Positions 49,524-58,000 of a stretch of 64,000 nucleotides of DNA are shown here, piece by piece. The notes beneath the pieces were generated by a model, which searched no databases, was not told where the DNA came from, and saw only the letters and a list, made by a program, of their open reading frames with translations. The translations under genes and the position numbers were made by a program. This DNA comes from an uncultured Candidatus Nitrosopumilus sp. GTDB taxonomy: Archaea; Thermoproteota; Nitrososphaeria; Nitrososphaerales; Nitrosopumilaceae. Positions within the stretch are counted from its first letter, which is position 1. The number at the start of each line of letters is the position of its first letter. The stretch spans positions 620,001-684,000 of the forward strand of contig OX638319.1 of NCBI GenBank assembly GCA_951812655.1, given 5' to 3'.

Positions 49524-51155
49524 TTAGATTCTGACTATCTTTCTTGCCTTGTAAATCAGCATAGCCGGTGCTGCAACGTACATTCCAAGATTCAATACGA
49601 TCACCCCGATACCATAGCCGATGATCTCTGATTCTGATTCTGCATGTGACATTATTGACAATGATGATAGTAGTGGAGTTATTGCTATTTTCACAGTCTC
49701 TTTGAATAATGGGTTGTCTCTTTCCATGTCTGCAACAATTGGTGAGAACGAATAATACAACTGGTTGAATCCTGTCATAAATGATGAACCTGAATCAGTA
49801 CTCATCAGCTGATTGTCGCGAATCTCTCTGAGCAATTGCACCTGTGGTGCCATCTCTGTTCCATACGTGGCAGTTGCAATCAGGCAACCTCCGCCGTTTC
49901 CATTATCGACGATCACACACATTCCGTCAACAAGATCTGTTCCCTTTCCGCATTCTCCAAATTCTTCTACTGCTGATGTTTCCTCTTTTTCGTCATCAAT
50001 TCCTACAGCTTCGTAAATCGTGATGTCTGGATATGTCTCGTCAAACCACTCCCTGTACGTCTCCTCGTCGTTGTACCTGTCAATGTAATGCTGTGGATCC
50101 ATTTCTGGATCAACAAACGACGCTAGTGTCTTTGGCTCTTTCATTCCGACCGCGTGATGTATTGAGTCGTATTCCGCGAAGTTCTCGTCAAACCACTCCC
50201 TGTACGTCTCCTCGTTGTTGTACCTGTCGACGTAGCTCTGCGGATCCTTTGACTCGTCAACGAAGGATGCCGGAATCATGAGGGGTTTCTCTATTCCTAC
50301 TGCCTCGTAGATGGAATCGTATTCCGCAAAGTTCTCGTCAAACCACTCCCTGTACGTCTCCTCGTTGTTGTACCTGTCGACGTAGCTCTGCGGATCCTTT
50401 GACTCGTCAACGAAGGATGCCGGAATCGTGATCTCCTTAGGCTCTGTAGTGGCCGTAGTTGAATCCTGTTGTGATGTCTTTACTGGCTCAACAAATGCTT
50501 TGTTGACTGTAATTGTCACCTTTTCTCTATCCTCTTGAGAGCCGTCGGTTGCAATAATGTCAAAGCTGTAATGAACATCCTGTATGTTTCCTTGAGACTT
50601 TGATGGTGTCCAAACAAACTTTCCTGATTTTGAATCTATTGTGGCACCGCTGGGCTCATTATCCAAACTAAAAACTACGTCATCTATTGATCTGTCAGTA
50701 ACAACAGCTGTAAACGTAACTGTCTTTTCTACATTTGTTGAATACTCTCCAATCGATTTTAATGATAAGACAGCTTCGTCCACTTTTCCTATTCTTTCAC
50801 CGTCATATTCCAACTCCATTACTACCCCGTCTTCAATTTTCTGTGATGATGTAAACGCAATTGCCTGGTAGATTCCCTTTGAGCTGAAAATGTCATCCAC
50901 TACTTTTGGGAAAGTGGCAAATTGCCCATTCGTATCTGATGAGGGATCTCCAAGCAGTTCGATTGTCTTGCTATTTTTTTTGATTACCACTGAAACTTGC
51001 TGATTTCCATCCTCCTCAGTTCCCACAAACACGATCTTTTCATCATCAAGGTAAAATGACTTTTCAAGTGATAGCGATTTTACATCAGCATGCGCTGGTG
51101 CTACAAACACGAGTGAAATTCCAATAATCATTAACAATGCTAGTTTAGCTAACAT
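49524..51155 (-). CDS. Secreted repeat protein with CFI-box C-terminus
   Basis: The 543-residue product has a signal peptide (KLALLMIIGISLVFVAPAHA), a beta-rich domain to about residue 125, then a cadherin-like domain (VVFSLDNEPSGATIDSKSG, about 160-220). Residues 245-395 contain three 50-residue repeats (SFVDESKDPQSYVDRYNNEE), the third more diverged. After CGKGTDLVDGMC comes GGCLIATATYGTEMAPQVQL, then LREIRDNQLM, the CFI-box typical of C-terminal sorting or anchoring domains in archaea and bacteria. One membrane helix (GYGIGVIVLNLGMYVAAPAM) and a basic end follow. It should be anchored at the cell surface. It is the neighbour and partial relative of the 945-residue protein. Confidence 0.85.
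   Translation of the reverse strand: MLAKLALLMIIGISLVFVAPAHADVKSLSLEKSFYLDDEKIVFVGTEEDGNQQVSVVIKKNSKTIELLGDPSSDTNGQFATFPKVVDDIFSSKGIYQAIAFTSSQKIEDGVVMELEYDGERIGKVDEAVLSLKSIGEYSTNVEKTVTFTAVVTDRSIDDVVFSLDNEPSGATIDSKSGKFVWTPSKSQGNIQDVHYSFDIIATDGSQEDREKVTITVNKAFVEPVKTSQQDSTTATTEPKEITIPASFVDESKDPQSYVDRYNNEETYREWFDENFAEYDSIYEAVGIEKPLMIPASFVDESKDPQSYVDRYNNEETYREWFDENFAEYDSIHHAVGMKEPKTLASFVDPEMDPQHYIDRYNDEETYREWFDETYPDITIYEAVGIDDEKEETSAVEEFGECGKGTDLVDGMCVIVDNGNGGGCLIATATYGTEMAPQVQLLREIRDNQLMSTDSGSSFMTGFNQLYYSFSPIVADMERDNPLFKETVKIAITPLLSSLSIMSHAESESEIIGYGIGVIVLNLGMYVAAPAMLIYKARKIVRI
50150..50425 (-). repeat. 150-bp repeats shared with the neighbouring gene
   Basis: Two near-identical units and a diverged third (about 50000-50125). 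They match the units at 46.69 and 46.84 kb over more than 120 bp with at most a few differences, including the string GTACGTCTCCTCGTTGTTGT. Confidence 0.92.
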
Positions 51156-51233
51156 GCTGAATCATCAAGTGACACCCTTTTAAAAAATGCGTATAATTTC
51201 TTCTAGGATATTGCAAAGAAATATTCACAAACT

Positions 51234-51650
51234 CTAGAGATCAAGCAAAAATCTCATGTATACTCCGTCATCCTGGCTGATCTTCATATCGTAAAACGTT
51301 GGGGCCTTTATCTCCACCTTGAAATTGTGCTTTTTGACATCTAGTGTCTCTCCAAATGCCTTTGCGTCGATCTTGTATCCTTGCCTTTCTTCGATGTCGA
51401 ACTCCAGCCTTCTTATCGCAAATCCTTCTGTGATCATAACAAAGGGAATTTCCTCAAGCCAGCTAAAAAGAAGATAGCGCAGGTCTTTTCCATGTGCAGA
51501 AAACTCCCTTTCCTCCCTTTCCTCTACTCTGTCCTGATCAAGCGTAATGTTGATCTCTGCATCTGCAGCAATAGTAAATGCTTCCTTGAGATCCTTTGCC
51601 CTGATTTCAACTATTGCGTCAGTAGCGTGATCTAAAAACTTGTAGCTCAA
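51234..51650 (-). CDS. Archease
   Basis: The 138-residue product is archease: YKFLDHATDAIVEIRAKDLK at the start with the conserved Asp and His-Ala-Thr, LLFSWLEEIPFVMITEG in the middle, and the DGVYMRFLLDL end with its metal-binding acid. Archease is needed for repeated turnover of the tRNA ligase RtcB in joining tRNA exons. Length is normal. No rtcB gene is in the window. Confidence 0.93.
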   Translation of the reverse strand: MSYKFLDHATDAIVEIRAKDLKEAFTIAADAEINITLDQDRVEEREEREFSAHGKDLRYLLFSWLEEIPFVMITEGFAIRRLEFDIEERQGYKIDAKAFGETLDVKKHNFKVEIKAPTFYDMKISQDDGVYMRFLLDL

Positions 51651-51698
51651 CTGAGACTTGACAATCCTTCTGATTATTAATTCAGGTGGTGCGCAGTG

Positions 51699-52064
51699 CT
51701 ATGCTGCCTTTTCGTCCATCTCTATGATTCCGAACATGTTTCCCTCGGTATCCATGCATTGTGCAAACCATCCCACCTTTGGAATGGCCATTTTTGGAAT
51801 CAGTATCTGTCCCCCGCCTTGTGTGATCTTTTTTGAATATTCTTCAATGGACGGAACGTTTATCGTGTTTGTCATTCCCATCTGTCCAGGCATTCTTTTT
51901 GACATTCCGCCATCTATTCCTGGTCTCTCCTTTCCTGTCTTTGCGATCCAATAGTCCATGGGACCATCCCATTTCTCAAATTTCCATTCGAATACATTGC
52001 TGTAAAAGATCTGTGCCCTTTTTGGATCATCTACAGGTATGTCGAAGTGAGAGATTCTTGGCAT
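51699..52064 (-). CDS. VOC family protein (glyoxalase/bleomycin-resistance fold)
   Basis: The 121-residue product has the paired beta-alpha-beta-beta-beta units of the vicinal oxygen chelate fold: ISHFDIPVDDPKRAQIFYSN, WIAKTGKERPGIDGGM, then INVPSIEEYSKKITQGGGQI and DTEGNMFGIIEMD. The first His, the DTEGN segment and the Glu at the end are the usual metal positions. Substrate unknown. It lies 49 bp downstream of its own convergent neighbour archease on the same strand, reading towards it. Confidence 0.87.
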   Translation of the reverse strand: MPRISHFDIPVDDPKRAQIFYSNVFEWKFEKWDGPMDYWIAKTGKERPGIDGGMSKRMPGQMGMTNTINVPSIEEYSKKITQGGGQILIPKMAIPKVGWFAQCMDTEGNMFGIIEMDEKAA

Positions 52065-52155
52065 GGTTTTCTTTTCACGTGAAATTATTTAAAACCCATC
52101 TTTTCGTTTTGACCTTTTCACTATTTTAAAATTGGATACTTGCAATTGTTGACTC

Positions 52156-53106
52156 ATGAAGGCATTATACTTTGATGGGAAAAAAATGACTTTTGATAAA
52201 AAATATCCCGAACCTAATCCCGATGAGGCATTGATCAAGATTGACTTGGCAGGAATATGCGGAACTGATCTGGAGATACTTGATGGCTACATGAAGTATG
52301 ATGGAATTATGGGACATGAGTTTGTGGGAACTGTTGTGAAGTCTGATAATTCCAATCTGGTAGGAAAAAGAGTAGTGGGAGAAATCAATGCGGGATGCGG
52401 CAGATGCGAATACTGCGAGAAGGGAATGGAACGACATTGTCCTGACAGAACAGTGCTGGGAATATTGGAACGAAATGGTGCTTTTGCGGAATTTCTTTCG
52501 TTGCCTGAAAAAAACTTGCACATTATTCCAGATTCTATTTCTAATGAGCAGGCAGTATTTGTGGAACCGTTGGCTGCCGCCTTCGAGATCGAGGAGCAGG
52601 TGTCGTTGCAGCCTCAGTGGAGCATTGCAGTTGTTGGTGACGGAAGGCTTGCTCAGCTTATTATTCAGGTCCTAAAGCTGAAATGCTCAAACATCACATG
52701 TTTTGGACGACACAAAAACAAACTGCAGAATCTGGTCAACGGCGGAACGAAAATCAAGATTGGCATAGATTCTTCTGATGAGCAGTCTTTTGATATGGTT
52801 GTTGATGCCACCGGAAGCAATTCTGGTTTTACTGATGCTATGAAATTGATAAGGCCACGTGGAATCGTTATTTTGAAATCGACAGTTGCATCAAAGGAAA
52901 ATCTAAATCTTGCACCTGCAATAATTAATGAAATCACCTTGGTAGGTTCTAGATGTGGCTTGTTCAGACCTGCAATAGACGCACTTGCCACCGGAACCGT
53001 TTCTGTAGATTCCATGATTGATTCCGAATTTTCGCTGGAGAACTTTTCAGATGCGATAGAGCATGCAAAAAAACCTGACACGATGAAGGTCTTTCTCAAG
53101 CCTTGA
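52156..53106 (+). CDS. Zinc-dependent medium-chain dehydrogenase
   Basis: The 316-residue product has the MDR pattern: LAGICGTDLEILDGYMKYDG with the catalytic Cys, GHEFVGTVV with the His-Glu pair, CGRCEYCEKGMERHC for the structural zinc, and a Rossmann domain starting SIAVVGDGRLAQLIIQVL. The shape resembles sorbitol or threonine dehydrogenase-like enzymes that oxidise a polyol or alcohol with NAD(P). It is slightly short (316 versus about 345), the coenzyme domain being compact. Substrate unknown. It stands alone between the VOC gene and a DedA gene. Confidence 0.9.
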   Translation: MKALYFDGKKMTFDKKYPEPNPDEALIKIDLAGICGTDLEILDGYMKYDGIMGHEFVGTVVKSDNSNLVGKRVVGEINAGCGRCEYCEKGMERHCPDRTVLGILERNGAFAEFLSLPEKNLHIIPDSISNEQAVFVEPLAAAFEIEEQVSLQPQWSIAVVGDGRLAQLIIQVLKLKCSNITCFGRHKNKLQNLVNGGTKIKIGIDSSDEQSFDMVVDATGSNSGFTDAMKLIRPRGIVILKSTVASKENLNLAPAIINEITLVGSRCGLFRPAIDALATGTVSVDSMIDSEFSLENFSDAIEHAKKPDTMKVFLKP

Positions 53107-53189
53107 TTTACTGACGTTGAATACATGTGATTGGATGTATTATTTCAAACTCGTAAAGTAGTTTAGTAAGATTTCATTGCCAGAAGCAA

Positions 53190-53738
53190 ATGGAGATCCT
53201 TGATTCTGTTCTGGTACTGATAGCGGATTTTCTTGGAGACCATCTCTATGAGGGAATCTTTTTGGCGGCACTTCTTGAGACTATCATACCACCTATCCCT
53301 ACTTTGGCAGTCTTTCCAACAGCTGGATTTCTGGCATCCCAACAGGGAATTCCTCTGTTTGGAGTAGTTCCAATGATTTTTCTTGGTGCAATAGGGGCAA
53401 CCCTTGGCACCACTGTGCTCTATCTTATTGCACTAAAGCTAGGTAGAGTTGTACTGCTTCGCTATCTGAAATATTTCAAAATATCCGAAAAAAAATTGGA
53501 AAGAGTAGAGATCTGGTTTGAGAAATATGGAGACAAGGCAGTCTTTTTGGGAAGGATGGTTCCCGTAATGCGGGAGATGATTTCAATTCCAGCGGGACTT
53601 CTTAAAATGAGAATTCCGAAATTTGTTACGTATACATTTGCGGGTTCGTGTGTTTGGGCTGCTGCGACAATTTTATCTGGATATTATTTTGGCGAGGCCT
53701 TGGGACTCGGTGTTGATGCAATGTCATCTGGATCCTAG
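53190..53738 (+). CDS. DedA family membrane protein
   Basis: The 182-residue product has about five membrane segments. The family marks are present: FLAALLETIIPPIPTLAVFP at the start, GAIGATLGTTVLYLIALKLG, then the reentrant-loop motif GRMVPVMREMISIPAGLLKM with its conserved Arg, and FAGSCVWAAATILSGYYFG. DedA/DUF368-type proteins act as lipid scramblases or undecaprenyl/archaeal polyprenyl-phosphate recyclers, needing the membrane gradient. It is monocistronic. Confidence 0.9.
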   Translation: MEILDSVLVLIADFLGDHLYEGIFLAALLETIIPPIPTLAVFPTAGFLASQQGIPLFGVVPMIFLGAIGATLGTTVLYLIALKLGRVVLLRYLKYFKISEKKLERVEIWFEKYGDKAVFLGRMVPVMREMISIPAGLLKMRIPKFVTYTFAGSCVWAAATILSGYYFGEALGLGVDAMSSGS

Positions 53739-53829
53739 AAAAAAAAAATTGTGGCATGTCTTTGTTTAATGTGTCTAAATCTTTTGTGGATGTTTCTGTT
53801 GTGCTTGTAGTAACGGTGTGATTTTTTTT

Positions 53830-54621
53830 CTAAAAACTACCCAATGTTTTTTGTTTCTTTTCATCCCAAATCAGCTCTCTCATCCCAAGACTTGTTCTCA
53901 GAGAATTTGCCGTCGCAGGACCGAATCCTTCGAAATGATTGTTGGCCATAACCATTGCAAGCGGAATGTCCTTGATTTCTTGTAGCCTTTTTGCCCATTC
54001 TTTAATCTGGTTGTCCTTGTTTTTCCTAATTTTGCCAAACTCCGAATCCTTGATTGACCTGTCTCCTATCAATCGCACGTAAAGATAGTCTGAAGTAATT
54101 GGCATAGGATTGTTTATTCCGTCAACTTCATTCCATACTAGACAGTGTTTCTTTTGCTTGAGATACTTGACTGCGTCATCGTAGAACCATGACTCATGTC
54201 TGCCTTCTATGGGATATGCAAAGTCATCAGGCAACATCTCGAACATCTTCTCAAGTCTTGGTTTGGCTTCCTCAAAAGACAACGATGGAGGGAGCTGTAT
54301 GATCAGTGCAGTGATCTTTTCATAGATTGGGGAAAGCGACGCCAGAAATGAGAAGACATCTGAACTAACATCTTTCAGCCTCTTTTCATGCGTAATCACT
54401 GATGGGAACTTTGCCGAAAATCTGAAGTGTCTAGGGGTGTCTGCATTCCATCTCCTGACAATTTCTTGTGCTGGAATTCTGTAGAATGTGGAGTTTATCT
54501 CTGTGATGTCGAAAAGCTGCGAATAGTATTTCAGCCATTCCGAACTCTTCATGTTTTTTGGATAGAATGTACCTGACCATCCCTGATAGCTCCAGCCAGT
54601 ACATCCAACCTTGACGTTCAT
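53830..54621 (-). CDS. DUF72 domain protein (YecE family)
   Basis: The 263-residue product begins KVGCTGWSYQGWSGTFYPKN, the DUF72 start with its Gly-Cys/Ser-Trp pattern, followed by YSQLFDITEINSTFYRIPAQ, a typical strand end. FSAKFPSVITHEKRL, YPIEGRHESWFYDD and the YLYVRLIGDR strand complete a TIM-barrel. The biochemical role of the family is unknown. It is convergent with dedA. Confidence 0.92.
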   Translation of the reverse strand: MNVKVGCTGWSYQGWSGTFYPKNMKSSEWLKYYSQLFDITEINSTFYRIPAQEIVRRWNADTPRHFRFSAKFPSVITHEKRLKDVSSDVFSFLASLSPIYEKITALIIQLPPSLSFEEAKPRLEKMFEMLPDDFAYPIEGRHESWFYDDAVKYLKQKKHCLVWNEVDGINNPMPITSDYLYVRLIGDRSIKDSEFGKIRKNKDNQIKEWAKRLQEIKDIPLAMVMANNHFEGFGPATANSLRTSLGMRELIWDEKKQKTLGSF

Positions 54622-54775
54622 AGTAATTGATGCGGGGTTTTGTTTTTAATATTTGAAAGCTGACTATCGCGGATTAGCCTTTACGCAATCTGGCGGTATG
54701 CTCAGATCGATAAACAACTACCTGCATCTTGACAATAGGATGTTGTGTCAGCTTCTGGTATAATGTAGGCAGTTA

Positions 54776-54967
54776 TCAAATAAAAAGAAGATCCCTGGTT
54801 CTGTTTTTGAAAAATGATCCGTCTGCGCTGATTTTCATCATGTGATTGTCTGTTGCGACCAAACCTGTATTTTTAAAAATATGGGTTTCATAAGCAAAAT
54901 CGTTTGATGTTCTGCTTACTATTTGTCCCATCTTCACTTGCCTGATTGTTTGCGTCACTTTCATCAT
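54776..54967 (-). CDS. Possible small protein, 63 residues
   Basis: An ATG-started frame with two Met at the beginning encodes a soluble, mostly polar product (MKVTQTIRQVKMGQIVSRTS, then KNTGLVATDNHMMKISADGS). The SADGSFFKN stretch resembles beta-hairpins of small thaumarchaeal proteins, but no family is recognised. It lies in the 400-bp gap between the DUF72 gene and the giant coiled-coil gene, divergent from the latter. Apart from this frame I see nothing in the gap. Confidence is limited by its size. Confidence 0.4.
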   Translation of the reverse strand: MMKVTQTIRQVKMGQIVSRTSNDFAYETHIFKNTGLVATDNHMMKISADGSFFKNRTRDLLFI

Positions 54968-55030
54968 GTGAATTCAAAAGTTTTTTTATATTGTTCTTAT
55001 ATCAACAAAAATGATGGGGATTTCAATCTG

Positions 55031-58000
55031 ATGATCGAGTTAACACTATCCAAAATTATAGAAAAAATTGATACCGCAATTGATGCAGGCCAATATGATG
55101 TCAGCAGACTGGACAACATTCGTGAATCTCTGAGACGTGGAAAACCCCTGTTTAATTCAGATCAGCAATATCTTGAAAAAGTTCTCGGAACCAATTTCAC
55201 TATCAAGGAAGACGTGGAGGTTTCTCCAAGTCCCCTGCTTCCCAAGGTCAAAAAACTGATTGATACTGGCTCTGGCGACTATGGACGACTTCAGTCGATC
55301 TATGATCTGCTGTCCAAAGGTAAATCACTGTATCAATCCGATCTTAACTATCTGCATAAAAAATTAGACGAAATCGAAGAAGATTCCAATGTTTCTCAGA
55401 AAGAAGATAACGATGTCACGCCTGATAAAACTGAAAATGATGACCTTTCATCCAGTGATGTTCAGCGTAAGAAGGGGGCATTGCCAAAAGGCTGGGATGC
55501 CAGTAAGACCGATTCTTCAGAATCTGTAAAAGACAAAGAAAAAGATAACGGCGGTGGCCATGATCAAAGCAATCCTACTGAAATCAATGAGAAAGAACGT
55601 CCACTTACAGAACCTGAAAATCAGGAACTATCAAAAATAAAGCAAACAAGTTTGGAACAAAAGAAACAAATCGATTCAGTTAGCGATAATCTCCATTCGC
55701 AAATACAAACAGAACGCAAAAACATCGCCTCTAACATAAACCAGTTCAAACAAATCATCACACAAAAAGACGAACTCAAGAAAATCAAAACTGAGACCCT
55801 GTCTGTATTGGACAAGATAAAAAAAGAAAGAGAAGATCTGATGCAAGAATCTAAATCGCAAAAAGAGGAATTGGTTAGCGTCCAAAAAGAACAAGAACAA
55901 ATAGAAAAAGAAATTCGAGAAGAGCGAACCCGTATTGAATCAGTCAAAGAATCACAAAAATCCAGCTTGAGTGAGAAGATTGCACTTCTAAAAGAATTCA
56001 AGGAAAAAGAAACAGAATTAGAAGATACAAAAAGTCAGTTTAACAAAATTCAAAAAGATCTAGAAAAAGAAAAGCAGACACTAGAAGACGAATCCGCATT
56101 GCAGAAGAAAAATCTGGATAAGCTGCAATCACAAAAGGCATCACTCGAGTCTACTCAGGCCGAGTACGACGCACTACTTGCGCAGATAGAGCAGGAGAAG
56201 AAGGACATAGCCGCAGATAGCAAGCTGCAGGCCGAAAGGCTTCCGAATCTTCTGGAGGAAAAGAAGAACCTGGAGTCTACTCAGGCCGAGTACAATTCAT
56301 TGTTGGCGCAAATCAATCAGGAAAAGCAGACACTAGAAGACGAATCCGCATTGCAGAAGAAAAATCTGGATAAGCTGCAATCACAAAAGGCATCACTCGA
56401 GTCTACTCAGGCCGAGTACGACGCACTACTTGCGCAGATAGAGCAGGAGAAGAAGGACATAGCCGCAAACACAAAGTCACAGTCGGACAATCTCGCTAAG
56501 CTACAGTCAGAAAAGAAGAACCTGGAGTCTACTCAGGCCGAGTACGACGCACTACTTGCGCAGATAGAGCAGGAGAAGAAGGACATAGCCGCAGATAGCA
56601 AGCTGCAGGCCGAAAGGCTTCCGAATCTTCTGGAGGAAAAGAAGAACCTGGAGTCTACTCAGGCCGAGTACAATTCATTGTTGGCGCAAATAAAGAAAGA
56701 AACAAAGGAAATCAATACAAACAAGAAATTACAAAAGAAGAATCTCGCTAAGCTACAGTCAGAAAAGAAGAACCTGGAGTCTACTCAGGCCGAGTACGAC
56801 GCACTACTTGCGCAGATAGAGCAAGAAAATTTAGACATAGCCGCAGATAGCAAGCTGCAGGCCGAAAGGCTTCCGAAGCTTCTGGAGGAAAAGAAAAAAC
56901 TTGAGACTACACAAGCAAAATATGATCTACTTTTATCCCAAATTGAACAGCAAAAGCAAATTCTTCATGAAGAATCTGAATTACAAACTGGGAATATTGC
57001 CAAGATACAGTCAGAAAAACAATCACTCGAGTCTACTCAGGCCGAGTACGACGCACTACTTGCGCAGATAGAGCAGGAGAAGAAGGACATAGCCGCAAAC
57101 ACAAAGTCACAGTCGGACAATCTCGCTAAGCTACAGTCAGAAAAGAAGAACCTGGAGTCTACTCAGGCCGAGTACGACGCACTACTTGCGCAGATAGAGC
57201 AGGAGAAGAAGGACATAGCCGCAAACACAAAGTCACAGTCGGACAATCTCGCTAAGCTACAGTCAGAAAAGAAGAACCTGGAGTCTACTCAGGCCGAGTA
57301 CGACGCACTACTTGCGCAGATAGAGCAGGAGAAGAAGGACATAGCCGCAAACACAAAGTCACAGTCGGACAATCTCGCTAAGCTACAGTCAGAAAAACAA
57401 TCACTCGAATCCATACAATCTGAATACGCTGTATTGATTACGCAAATAGAACAAGAAAAGCAAGTTCTAGAAGATAAATCCAAGCAGCAAAAGAAAAGTT
57501 TGGAAGATCTACAGTCAGAAAAACAATCACTCGAGTCTACTCAGGCCGAGTACGACGCACTACTTGCGCAGATAGAGCAGGAGAAGAAGGACATAGCCGC
57601 AAACACAAAGTCACAGTCGGACAATCTCGCTAAGCTACAGTCAGAAAAGAAGAACCTGGAGTCTACTCAGGCCGAGTACGACGCACTACTTGCGCAGATA
57701 GAGCAGGAGAAGAAGGACATAGCCGCAGATAGCAAGCTGCAGGCCGAAAGCCTTCCAGAGCTGCAATCACAAAAGGCATCACTCGAGTCTACTCAGGCCG
57801 AGTACGACGCACTACTTGCGCAGATAGAGCAGGAGAAGAAGGACATAGCCGCAAACACAAAGTCACAAAAGAAGAATTTAGAGAAGATCCACTCTGAAAA
57901 GAAAAATCTTGGATTGTCCCATGATGAATATGATTCTCTACTTGCACAGATAGAGCAGGAGAAACAATCCCTTGAAAATGATTCAAAGTCACAGTCGGAC

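Noticed and set aside
54923-55030. N-terminal extension of the coiled-coil frame
   Set aside because: It covers the likely promoter region, overlaps an opposite-strand frame, and its residues (many His, Cys, Tyr) are unlike the rest; ATG 55031 with following ELTLSKIIEKID is a better start.
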